From the NCBI RefSeq assembly GCF_900696085.1, contig NZ_CAADFC020000011.1:248001-312000 (forward strand): a DNA stretch of 64,000 nucleotides, in the 5' to 3' direction. The notes below the pieces were generated by a model. That model saw only the letters and a program-made list of their open reading frames with translations. It was not told the origin of the DNA and did not search any database. This document shows positions 18,172-26,883 of this stretch, in pieces. Within the stretch, counting starts at the first letter, position 1; every line of letters begins with the position of its first letter. Origin of the DNA: Bradyrhizobium ivorense (GTDB lineage Bacteria; Pseudomonadota; Alphaproteobacteria; Rhizobiales; Xanthobacteraceae). Both the position numbers and the translations under genes were made by a program.

Positions 18172-19131
18172 CTAGCAATGGCCACGCTGCAGACAATGCT
18201 CGCGGCCTTCCTGATCGGTGCGAAACGTCTCGATGAAGCCGCCCTGCCGCTGGCTGACAAAGACGGTCTTGCCATCACTGCCGCCGAACGCGAGGTTCGT
18301 CGGCTCTTTGGCACCGAGCGCGACTTCCCGTTCAACGGCGCCGTCCGGCCGCAGAACGGCGATCGCGCCGCGCATGATGCGGGCAACGAAGATCCTGCCG
18401 GCAACGTCAGTGCGCAGGCCATCGACCGTATCGGGCTCGAATGTCCTGATCAGCCTCGCATCGGCGAGGCCGCCCTCACCCACCGCATAGGACCATATCT
18501 GCCCGGAATTGGACTCGCTGACATAGAGCCGCTTCCCGTCGGGACTAAGATCGATGCCGTTGGTGGTTCCCATGGCGCGGGGAGCTGCCATCACCTCGCC
18601 GCCCACCGCTCCATCGGCACCGCGCACGATGCGCCATATCCGGCCGCTGCGTCCTTTCCAGTTCGGATCGCTGGCATAGATCACGCCATTGCTTGCAAGC
18701 GTGATGTCATTGGGCTGGTTCATCTGATCGGAATGAAAAAACACCTGCGGCTCGCGGCTGCCCGGCCTGAGCATGAAGATGTTGTGCTTCTTGTAATCGG
18801 CGATGAACATCGTGCCGTCGCGGTCGATGCGGATGGCGTTGCCGACGCTTCCTTCCGGCAGATCGATGAACTTCTCCGATCGCGCCGCGCCAGCGGCAAG
18901 CTTTCCGATCGTGCCCGGCTTGCCGATATTGACGACGAACAGGTTGCCGTCGCGGTCGGCGGCCGGCCCCTCGATGCCGAACGTGTATTCACCGTTAGGC
19001 GTTGCCTGGCTGCTCTGAAAGAGCCGCGGCTCGGTGGCTGCGGCCGCGCAGCCTGCCAGCAGGATCTCACAACAGAGGCACCAGGTAATTGCTCTGGATG
19101 TAATAGCCATCGCCGTCGCTGCAGTCGCCAT
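18172..19131 (-). CDS. SMP-30/gluconolactonase-like beta-propeller lipoprotein
   Basis: A 319-residue protein with a hydrophobic leader ending in a lipobox (LLAGC), so it is probably a lipoprotein anchored on the periplasmic side. The rest has repeated propeller blades of the SMP-30/LRE type: GPAADRDGNLFVVNIGKPG, IRIDRDGTMFIADYKKHNIF and NGIDLSPDGKRLYVSESNSG. These enzymes are often lactonases acting on sugar lactones. The gene overlaps the 3' end of the upstream sugar-dehydrogenase-like gene by 65 nt. A dehydrogenase making a lactone and a lactonase opening it would make sense together, but the substrate is not known. Confidence 0.75.
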   Translation of the reverse strand: MATAATAMAITSRAITWCLCCEILLAGCAAAATEPRLFQSSQATPNGEYTFGIEGPAADRDGNLFVVNIGKPGTIGKLAAGAARSEKFIDLPEGSVGNAIRIDRDGTMFIADYKKHNIFMLRPGSREPQVFFHSDQMNQPNDITLASNGVIYASDPNWKGRSGRIWRIVRGADGAVGGEVMAAPRAMGTTNGIDLSPDGKRLYVSESNSGQIWSYAVGEGGLADARLIRTFEPDTVDGLRTDVAGRIFVARIMRGAIAVLRPDGAVEREVALGAKEPTNLAFGGSDGKTVFVSQRQGGFIETFRTDQEGREHCLQRGHC

Positions 19132-21175
19132 TAAGGAAGGGGTCGGCCGGCCGGTAGAAACGGCTGAAGCCGGGCTTACCGGTGGCGTCCTTTTGCGTCA
19201 CCACGACGACCTTGGTGGTCGGGATTTCGCCGCAGACCTTGCCCTCCTTGCTGAAGAACTGGCGTTCGGGCCGCCCCGGCTTGATGCGCATGCGGGTCCC
19301 CGGAACCATCTTTCCAACCAGATAGTCGGCAAGATTGAGCACCCGCAAATAGCCCGGCTCGGTCTTTGGCAGGTTCTCGCCGCCCGGCGGCATCTGCTTC
19401 TCGGCCCCGATGCCGCGGAGCCGGATGCGCAGCCTCCCGGAATCCGGGTCTCCGGGATACATCCAGCCGTCCTGCCCCAGCATGAAGCGCAGCACCGCCT
19501 CATCCTTTTGGGCATCGCTCTGGCCGGCTTTAAGGCCGAAATCCGTATGGCAACCGACACAGTGCTTTTCGACCAGGTTGGCACGGACCGAGGCGAGGTA
19601 GCCGGACTTCTGCGCATCCTGCTTGACGAACGACACCAGTTCGTCGATCTGGGCCTGGGAGCGCATGTCGCATGGCAATGCCGACGGTGGCTCGCCACTG
19701 GCGCGGTCGATCCGGATGATGGTCTGGTTCTTGTCCTCGACCAGCCAGATCGCGCCATCGCCGGCGACCGTCATTCCGACGGGGGCGCCGCGGGGACGCG
19801 CGCCGTTGACGCGGTGCCAACCCGAGATCAGCTCCTCGTAGGGCGCTGCCTTGACCGGGCCATCGTCGGTCTGAAAGGCCCGGGTTGGCTCCGAGGCGCA
19901 GCTGACCTGGTAGCGAACCGGCGGCGGGCTGAGCTTTGGAAAGCCGTGGTCGTCGACGTCGTAGATCAGGAGGCGATTGCCGGTCGGCCGGTAACCGTGA
20001 AGGCTGATCAGCAACCTGCCCTCGAGCTCGGGAAACTTGCTGCCGTGGTAATAGAGCATGCCGAGCGGCGCGCTGTGCGGCGGCAACAGCGAGTAAGGCT
20101 GCTTATAGAGGACGGCGTTGTTGCACAGGTTCTTGTAGGGGCCCGACTGCAATACGGCCTTGAATTCCGGGCTCGCGGTCGAAAGGTCATAGCAATACGG
20201 CCAGCCATAGTGCTTGCCCTTCTCCAGCGCGTTAATTTCCTCGTTCGGCTTGAAGATGTCCTGCAGATCGCGTCCATTCTCGCCCTGCAGGAAGGCGTAG
20301 CCCGGATCCGGAAACCGCGGATGGACGGCGAGCGCCATCGAGTTGCGCAAGCCACGCGCATAGATCTCGCGCGGCGGATTGGCATCTCCGGGCTTGAGTA
20401 CCGGAAAGATGCCGCCGGCCGGCGGCGTGAACATCCAGATCGATGCCAGCGGCCACGGGCCCTCGCCCGCCGAACATGGCCTCGTGATCGGCGTCCTTGT
20501 GATGCAGTCATCGCTATGCGAGCCGACATTGACAAAGATGCGTCCCAGCCGATCGAAGATGAAATGCTTCAGCGAGTGGCTGCTCTCGGCGATCTTTGTG
20601 CCATCCGGCAGTGTGATCCTGCGGCCCGGCAGCCCCTGCACGATCACCTCCATCGTGCCGCGCGGGTCGGCGGCGAGCGGGTCGAAGCGGAAGATCATTT
20701 CGGCGGTCGAAGCATAGACCTTCCTGTCGGGTCCGATCGCCAGTCCAAATGGATATTCGAGGTTTGTGATTGCTTCCTTGAGCCGCTTGCCTTCGGCCGC
20801 CTTGGGATCGAGCACCAGGAGCCGGCCATTGGCACGATTCCAGCCTCCCATATCGGCGACGACGAACAATTCATGGCCGGGGATCTGCACGATGGAACGG
20901 GGGAATTCGAGGCCGTCCTCATCGCTGGCGACGAGACCGGCACAAAAGCCTTTCTTCATGTCGATCTGGATCCGGGGAAACGCCCCACAGCGATCCGCGC
21001 CAACGGCATAGCCGCTCTTGCGGACCGGCTCGGCGAGACCAGCCGTGCTGAATGCCACGAGCATAAGAACCATGGCGATCGGACTGGCGGCGAAGACTGC
21101 AACGGCACGGATGCCAGCGGCGCGCGCCGGCCTTAGGGCCGGTGCCCGGCGACAAAATAGGCTCACGGGAAGCAC
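19067..21175 (-). CDS. sugar dehydrogenase-like beta-propeller fused to cytochrome c domain
   Basis: A long secreted protein (702 aa from GTG 21175; a start at an internal ATG near 21075 is also possible). An N-terminal signal peptide (MVLMLVAFSTAGLA) is followed by a six-bladed propeller like the GSDH/PQQ-dependent glucose-dehydrogenase family, with GLRNSMALAVHPRFPDPGYA and KHYGWPYCYD. The last 170 residues contain a haem-binding CVGCH motif near residue 540 and a later Met-rich segment (KQMPPGG), so it has its own cytochrome c domain. The enzyme probably oxidises a sugar or alcohol in the periplasm and passes electrons to the respiratory chain. Confidence 0.75.
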   Translation of the reverse strand: MLPVSLFCRRAPALRPARAAGIRAVAVFAASPIAMVLMLVAFSTAGLAEPVRKSGYAVGADRCGAFPRIQIDMKKGFCAGLVASDEDGLEFPRSIVQIPGHELFVVADMGGWNRANGRLLVLDPKAAEGKRLKEAITNLEYPFGLAIGPDRKVYASTAEMIFRFDPLAADPRGTMEVIVQGLPGRRITLPDGTKIAESSHSLKHFIFDRLGRIFVNVGSHSDDCITRTPITRPCSAGEGPWPLASIWMFTPPAGGIFPVLKPGDANPPREIYARGLRNSMALAVHPRFPDPGYAFLQGENGRDLQDIFKPNEEINALEKGKHYGWPYCYDLSTASPEFKAVLQSGPYKNLCNNAVLYKQPYSLLPPHSAPLGMLYYHGSKFPELEGRLLISLHGYRPTGNRLLIYDVDDHGFPKLSPPPVRYQVSCASEPTRAFQTDDGPVKAAPYEELISGWHRVNGARPRGAPVGMTVAGDGAIWLVEDKNQTIIRIDRASGEPPSALPCDMRSQAQIDELVSFVKQDAQKSGYLASVRANLVEKHCVGCHTDFGLKAGQSDAQKDEAVLRFMLGQDGWMYPGDPDSGRLRIRLRGIGAEKQMPPGGENLPKTEPGYLRVLNLADYLVGKMVPGTRMRIKPGRPERQFFSKEGKVCGEIPTTKVVVVTQKDATGKPGFSRFYRPADPFLNGDCSDGDGYYIQSNYLVPLL

Positions 21176-21729
21176 CCAATCATTGCGAGAGAAAAACTGT
21201 CCGAATACACGCGCCAGAATTTCACAACTTTTGCGATAGTCAAGGCTTGCGAGAATCGGTCCGGCGGACTCCGTTTGCCCTTTTATTCAAGAATTGAGTT
21301 TCGGTTCCTGGTCCGCCAGCATCCGCTCCAGAATCAAGGGGATGATTCCGGTGACCAGCAAACTCGAAACTCCAAGTTCGTTTGCTTTGCGTCGAGGCTC
21401 GGCGTGGGGAACACGGGCGTCCCAAGCCCGCCGCCTAGCGGTCATGTTGTCTCCGCCGGACGCGCGCCTGGAGGAAGCCTATGCGCTGGAGTGCGATGCC
21501 CAAAGCCGGCGCTGACGAGGCCGGGGACCTTCCATCTGCAACATCCTTGGTTGCAAGATACGTCAGCTGGGCAGGCCGGGCAGCCGCGAGCAAGGTCGGG
21601 ATCGGCCAGCATCAGCGCGGAGGCTGATCGACCGCGATCACCGGCTTGTTGCCGAGGTTCTCCTCCGCTTCGAACGGTGACATCCCGCGGAACATCACGG
21701 GTTTTCCCCGGGCCGCTGGTGCATCCCTT

Positions 21730-22270
21730 CGGCAAGTCTGAGACTTTCTCTCCAATAGCTGTCCGACGCTCGGGACCGGGCTGGTAGCCCCAGCTCTGCT
21801 CGAGGGACAGCCGCAATTCATCGGACAGGCACTCCATCCAACGCAAATCGTGGCGGTCGCGCGCAGGATTGTGCTCCACTTCAGCGATCCGCTCACCGAC
21901 CCGCCGCGCGGCCTCGCGGATGGCCGGCGTCGCCAACCATCTCAAGCTCGCTCCATCGCAGAGCCAGGAATCGTTGGACGTTGACTTTCCATTCAGGGCT
22001 CGTCGGAGCCAAAGCCTGATCGGTCAGCCTGCCGGCAGCGCGGACTGCATCGAAATAGACTTCGAGCTTCTTCTGAAGAAACGGACGCTGGGCCTCGAGC
22101 TTTCGCGCGTCATCGCGCTCGACCCGGAATTTGTAATAGGCCCAGGCGCCTCCCGCCATGCCGGAATGACCGTCCACAGCGCGCCGGCGACGAGAACGGC
22201 AAACGGCTGCCAGCCGCCGTTCGCGGCGGAAAAAACCTGTCAACCGGTCTGCCATGCTCCTCTCCACCGG
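21730..22270 (-). pseudogene. degraded gene of unknown function
   Basis: Two frames joined near 21930 look like one protein: WAYYKFRVERDDARKLEAQR, then AVRAAGRLTDQALAP and RWSELEMVGDA in one frame, then REAARRVGERIAEVEHNPAR in another. An N-terminal membrane anchor (LWTVIPAW) appears in a third frame. The sequence is clearly coding-like but has no family I recognise. It was probably an anchored periplasmic or cytoplasmic helical protein. Confidence 0.4.
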
Positions 22271-22909
22271 GTTGTAGCCCTCCCTTCGTGCACTGTAAGC
22301 GCGAATCTTGAACGGCAAAGGCACGCACGCGCCATCCAGGCCGATCCCAGTAAAATCCTGGACTCTCGACAAAGCGGTTCAACCGTCCGGGTCGTGCAGT
22401 AGCGACGTCCCGGCATGACGGTCCAGGCTCTATCGGCAAAAAGCCCCCGGATGATCGAACCCATCCCCAGCCCGCAGATCAAGCGCCGCAATCCAACAGG
22501 GGCGATATCCGCTTTACTCTCATAGTCGTCAAGTCCCCACGGCCCCACGCTATGATTGATCGACCAGAATCCGAAGCGCTCCAGGCGCCCGCGACACCCG
22601 CTCACAACCCGTACGATCCGGGGTGCGACGGGCGGCAACGTCAGCGGATCTGGCAATGATCGAACGGACCGCCCACAGCAGCCCAGTTCTTTCCTCCGAG
22701 AGCTGCGTGCGCCGCGACCCGAACAAGGCCTTACCTTGACATCTGACAAATAAGTTGAGCGCCCCACTCGACTCCAGATGGTACTTATGTATGGTTACGT
22801 CTATACAATCATAGGTCGAAGCACTCTTTCAGACTTGTGAATGCCGGTTACGAAACCGACGCGATAGCACTTGCAAATTTTTTAGAAGTTTATTTTCAGG
22901 ATTTCAGTA
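22271..22909. other. 638-bp gap without a recognised gene
   Basis: The last 150 bp are AT-rich and presumably hold the promoter for the membrane protein at 22910. Nothing else is recognisable. Confidence 0.3.
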
Positions 22910-23710
22910 GTGTGGCGCCACGTTATTTCCGCCCTTTTGGTCTGCGTCGTAATTGGCGGCGGCATCGCCGGCTATTCTGCGATACGCGAAGGACAGTTCT
23001 ACCTCGCTCCTGTTGTTTTGATCTTGATGGCAATGATGTTGACGGCGCTGCCGCTGCTGATCTGCTATGCGCAGTCCACCTCGCTGCAGAGGCAAGTTGA
23101 GAAACTCGCATCACTCGACGACCGAACTGTTTCGAATACCTCGCACAAGATCGCCTTCAGCAACCTTAATTCGATCAAGCCGGCGATCTTCGACCAGTAT
23201 TATGCGCTGCCAATGACCACCTTTGCGTTCGTCGTCATGTTCTGCTGGATGATGACCAACGCCGTCTACTTTAAACCGGAGTATTTCCAAGTACCGAATG
23301 TCATTCTCGGCGGCCTTGCAGTGATCGGAAAGGCTGATCCCGCGACGATCCAGAGCTATCAAAGCGGCACCTTCGTTGCCGGCTGCTTCGGCTTCATCGG
23401 CGCCTACATCTACATCAACTGGCGGCTGCTCGACCGGATCAACAATAACGACATTTACCCCATTTCGTTTTACTACTACGCCGCGCGCATGCTTGCGGCA
23501 GCCATCATCGCCGGGATTGTACGTCATATCACCCCGCAATACGGGGCGAATGTCTCGGTCATTCTGCTTTCCTTCACCATAGGTTTCATACCCGACATCT
23601 TTATCACCTCGATTGTCCGGCGCGCTTCGCAGGTCATCAAGATCAACAGCGATCAGCCAGACCCCGTGGCGGAGTTCGTGCCAAGAAATTCATCGCTTCT
23701 GATGATCTAG
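22910..23710 (+). CDS. polytopic membrane protein, unknown function
   Basis: A 266-residue protein starting at GTG 22910, with AGGA about 10 nt upstream. It has two TM segments at the N-terminus (SALLVCVVIGGGIAGYSAI and APVVLILMAMMLTALPLLI), a soluble segment of about 60 residues, and four more hydrophobic segments. It ends in a polar tail (QPDPVAEFVPRNSSLLMI). No known transporter or enzyme family was recognised. A small ORF follows after 44 bp on the same strand and may be a partner. Confidence 0.6.
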   Translation: MWRHVISALLVCVVIGGGIAGYSAIREGQFYLAPVVLILMAMMLTALPLLICYAQSTSLQRQVEKLASLDDRTVSNTSHKIAFSNLNSIKPAIFDQYYALPMTTFAFVVMFCWMMTNAVYFKPEYFQVPNVILGGLAVIGKADPATIQSYQSGTFVAGCFGFIGAYIYINWRLLDRINNNDIYPISFYYYAARMLAAAIIAGIVRHITPQYGANVSVILLSFTIGFIPDIFITSIVRRASQVIKINSDQPDPVAEFVPRNSSLLMI

Positions 23711-23754
23711 GGTATGGACCGCGACAAGATCGACCGGCTCTCGGAGTTGGAGTT

Positions 23755-24087
23755 GTGACCAACTCCGAAGTGCTCGCTTGTCAGAATCCGTTCATTCTGT
23801 GGCTGCGGCTGCCCTACGAGCTCCTTCTCATCATCGATTGGATCTCGCAAGCACAGCTCTGTCGCCTGATGCGGGACGAACATGTCGCGCAGCTCAGACG
23901 GACGGGCATCTGCGGCAGCCTCGACTTCTTTACGATCGCATCGTCTCCGACTGCTCGACAGGTCTTGTCGCAGACAATCGGCCTTCCCGCCGATCTCGTC
24001 GAGGCCATTCTACAATCGCTGCAAACCGACCCGATTTTTCTTCGCCTGGCGGAGGTTCAGGACGCCCTGCGCAAACCCGTTAACTGA
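23755..24087 (+). CDS. small hypothetical protein next to the membrane gene
   Basis: A 110-residue protein, mostly helical (FILWLRLPYELLLIIDWISQ, then LCRLMRDEHVAQLRRTG). The start is GTG 23755. A 14-codon frame from ATG 23714 ends exactly in this GTG (GTGA). The middle region with ASSPTARQVLSQTIGLPADL might be a helical fold of regulatory type. No family was recognised; it probably forms an operon with 22910. Confidence 0.4.
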   Translation: MTNSEVLACQNPFILWLRLPYELLLIIDWISQAQLCRLMRDEHVAQLRRTGICGSLDFFTIASSPTARQVLSQTIGLPADLVEAILQSLQTDPIFLRLAEVQDALRKPVN

Positions 24088-24132
24088 CCAAGCTTGTTCA
24101 TCGCTCGTCCGACTATCCTAGAGGAGATGCTC

Positions 24133-25028
24133 ATGACCCGACTCCGCTTAGGCCTGGCCGCACTCGCCTGCGGCGCCATGTTCAACAGCTCTCAGATCAA
24201 CCCGAGCCTTGCGTGGGGCCCGAAGGCCATCAGATCGTTGCGTTGGTCGCACAATCGTTTCTGGAGCCTGACGTTCGCAAGCGCGTCAACGCCTTGCTTG
24301 CGGCTGATACGGATACGCTCACCCCGCACGATATGGCATCAGCGGCGAACTGGGCGGACAGATACCGAGATGCCAACATCGATAACTCGCGGGTAAGAAC
24401 CCGGCAATGGCACTTCGTCGATATTGAGATCTCTGACGGGAACCTTGACTCTGCGTGCTTCAATCATCCGGCGGTTCCGGGCGGATCGCCGGCGTCGGAT
24501 GGACCGGCTGCGGATTGCATTGCCAATAAAATTGAGCAATTCGCAGCTGAACTTGCGGATCCCGCCACCGATGCTGAGGAGCGCGTGGTTGCGCTCAAAT
24601 TTCTGCTTCACTTCGTCGGTGACGTGCACCAGCCTTTGCACAGCTCCGACGATCAGGATCGCGGGGGCAACGACAGGCGCGTCTCCGCGGCGGGCTTGAG
24701 CGCGGGGAATCTCCACGATTTCTGGACACCGAATTCGTCGAGCCCGCTGGGAACAGATCCAGAAACAGTCGCCTCCGGCCTGATCGGTCACATCACGGTC
24801 AATCAGCAGAACGAACGGCAATCCGGCGGGCCCGCCGACTGGGCCAGGGAGGCTTTCGCACTCTCCAAGAATGACACCTACGGCCAGCTCCCAAGCCCCG
24901 GTACCCACGGCAGCTTCCGGCTGACGGACGACTACGTGACGACCGCGACCAACGATGTTGCCATCCAGCTCAGCAGGGCCGGCGTCAGATTGGCCATGAT
25001 GCTAAACAAGGCGCTCCATGCGCGTTAG
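24133..25028 (+). pseudogene. S1/P1 nuclease, frameshift between signal peptide and enzyme
   Basis: An ATG at 24133, with GAGGAG 6 nt upstream, starts a signal peptide (RLRLGLAALACGAMFNSS) ending in NPSLAWGP. The rest of the enzyme lies in another frame from 24213: GPEGHQIVALVAQSF, then DMASAANWADRYRD, FLLHFVGDVHQPLH and NLHDFWT, all zinc-binding motifs of the S1/P1 family. In the family the mature enzyme begins with a zinc-binding Trp (W-G-x-x-G-H). Adding one G to the GGGG run at 24213-24216 restores AWGPEGHQIV exactly. So either the gene lost a G or the assembly did. These are secreted 3'-nucleotidases/single-strand nucleases. Confidence 0.85.
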
Positions 25029-25220
25029 ACGGCTGGAAGCCGCGCGAGGATCGAATGGCTGGCTTTGGGCGAGCCGCGCGGCAGAAAATACAGGGAATCT
25101 TTCTCGTCGATCGCGTTACCGATGGCGTGCGCCATCGCCGGATCGCTCGAGCGGCGTGTCTTGCAGGAGGAGACTTCGGTCGGACCTTTGATCTCCCCAC
25201 CTGGTCGCCGCGAAGCCGCA

Positions 25221-26597
25221 CTACTTCGCGCCTCGTCGCGTCGGACCTGACCGACGAGAGCGGACTAACTCATCATGGTCTGTGACGGTCTGATCGGCAT
25301 AAGCCATCGCGAAAGATGCAATTGCCCGATCCATAATGGCGCTTCTTCCGATGTAGCCTGCAATCTTGGCGGGCTCTCCCGATCGAGCGTGCGCCCGCGC
25401 GAGCGTCCTGGCGCATAGCGCCGCGTATTCATACAGCGCTTCCAGCTCGGCTATCTCACCAACGCCACCCAACCTGCGGTTCTTGAGCGTGCGGACGTAG
25501 AATTCGCGACGCGAAGCGGAATCATGGGAGAAGCCCAAGAATATGTCACTGGCGGCCTGCATTTTTCGCTGGCCCTCGACCACGCGACGTCCCTGATTAC
25601 CATCGTATGCTGCGTTGGGATCGACACGCTCCATGGCGGATCGCTGCGCTTGCTTGATTTGCAAAAAGAGCGGCTCGTCGTCGGCCGTCAAGAAGAGCGC
25701 AACGCAACAGAACGTGCCGACCGAACCGACGCCGACGGCCTTGAACACGATATCCCGCATCCGGTAGCGATCGAGAAGAACCGACCGGTCGGGCGTCAAG
25801 GCATCGCGGTAGTTCTCGAAGAGCCGTTTGGGGTCGGGCGGACGCTCTTTGGGCGGCATCTGATCGAAGTGGAAAATCGTCGGACACTTGTCGGCGATAC
25901 GGTGTCGCTTCCTGACAAAATGCGGGAAATTGTCATCCTTAGAGAGGCCACTCCCCTTCGCCCGGTCGACGGTCGTCCGAAGTTTGTGCCGCAATGCTCG
26001 GCTCCCGAACCTCTCGATCTCGTTTTCCAGGTCGATGCGGCTGTGCCATATCTCGGCAGGGGAAAGCATGGACAGAATACGCATCCGCTTTCGGTATGCA
26101 CTCGCTACGTGCTCGGCTACGGATCGAGCTTCGCGCGCCGAAAAACCAGCGTTCAGCGCCGCTACAGCGGCGCTTGCGGCGAGACGCTTCAAATCGACCG
26201 TGAAATCGATGCCGTCCAGTGTCTCATCAAAATCGTTGACATCGAACGCAATATTGCCTTCCGGAGTAACAAGAGCACCAAAGTTCATGAGATGACCGTC
26301 ACCACAGGCCTGAACCGTCAGGCCGGTCATCGGCCCGAGGGCCAGATCATGCGCCATGACTGCCGCCGCCCCCCGGAGATACGCGAATGGGCTTTCGGCC
26401 ATTCTTTTGTACCGGAGCGGAAGAAGTGTCTTTACCCGGTCGACGTCGCCTTCCTTAAGGATTGCCAAGGCGCTTCGGTTGCCGGGGATACGCAATTCCG
26501 CGTGCGCCTCTCTGGGCACCGAGCGGCGGAGCGCCTTGCCCATGCTCAGCCGGTCGTTTCTCGATCTAAGGTCCGCATCCCTTCCGGGCCGCTTCAT
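25221..26597 (-). CDS. DUF2252 family protein
   Basis: A 458-residue protein with the hallmark stretches of DUF2252: RYKRMAESPFAYLRGAAAVM, GDGHLMNFGALVTPEGNIAF, DVNDFDETLDGIDFTVDLKR and VGVGSVGTFCCVALF. The family is distantly kinase-like (the DxN and DFD-like motifs), but no biochemical activity is established as far as I know. The ATG at 26597 has GGAG about 6 nt upstream, better than the later Met at 26543. The gene converges on the S1/P1 nuclease and is divergent to the phospholipase D-like gene. Confidence 0.85.
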   Translation of the reverse strand: MKRPGRDADLRSRNDRLSMGKALRRSVPREAHAELRIPGNRSALAILKEGDVDRVKTLLPLRYKRMAESPFAYLRGAAAVMAHDLALGPMTGLTVQACGDGHLMNFGALVTPEGNIAFDVNDFDETLDGIDFTVDLKRLAASAAVAALNAGFSAREARSVAEHVASAYRKRMRILSMLSPAEIWHSRIDLENEIERFGSRALRHKLRTTVDRAKGSGLSKDDNFPHFVRKRHRIADKCPTIFHFDQMPPKERPPDPKRLFENYRDALTPDRSVLLDRYRMRDIVFKAVGVGSVGTFCCVALFLTADDEPLFLQIKQAQRSAMERVDPNAAYDGNQGRRVVEGQRKMQAASDIFLGFSHDSASRREFYVRTLKNRRLGGVGEIAELEALYEYAALCARTLARAHARSGEPAKIAGYIGRSAIMDRAIASFAMAYADQTVTDHDELVRSRRSGPTRRGAK

Positions 26598-26883
26598 TTC
26601 GCTCCACGCTCCGTTGACATTTCGCCTAAAGGTTGCAATGCTCCATCGCTATTTTCAAGAGCTTTTGCGCTCGAGCCTTGGTTAGCGGCTTGAGGCCGTC
26701 CGGCGCAGGCTCGTCAAAAAGCATTTGCGCCAACAACTTGTCTGACGGGACATTTTGCAATCCCGTCCTGAGCCTCGAAGGACCATGGCTGACGCTGGAC
26801 CGATCGTCACCGGTTCTGCTCAGGCCCCCGTTTGCATGAGCTTCGGTTGATTTCGCCGGGTGATTTCTAAAGGAGATTTTCGT

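Noticed and set aside
19034..21136. 700-codon plus-strand frame
   Set aside because: Antisense to the dehydrogenase/cytochrome gene, which has a signal peptide and CVGCH motif.
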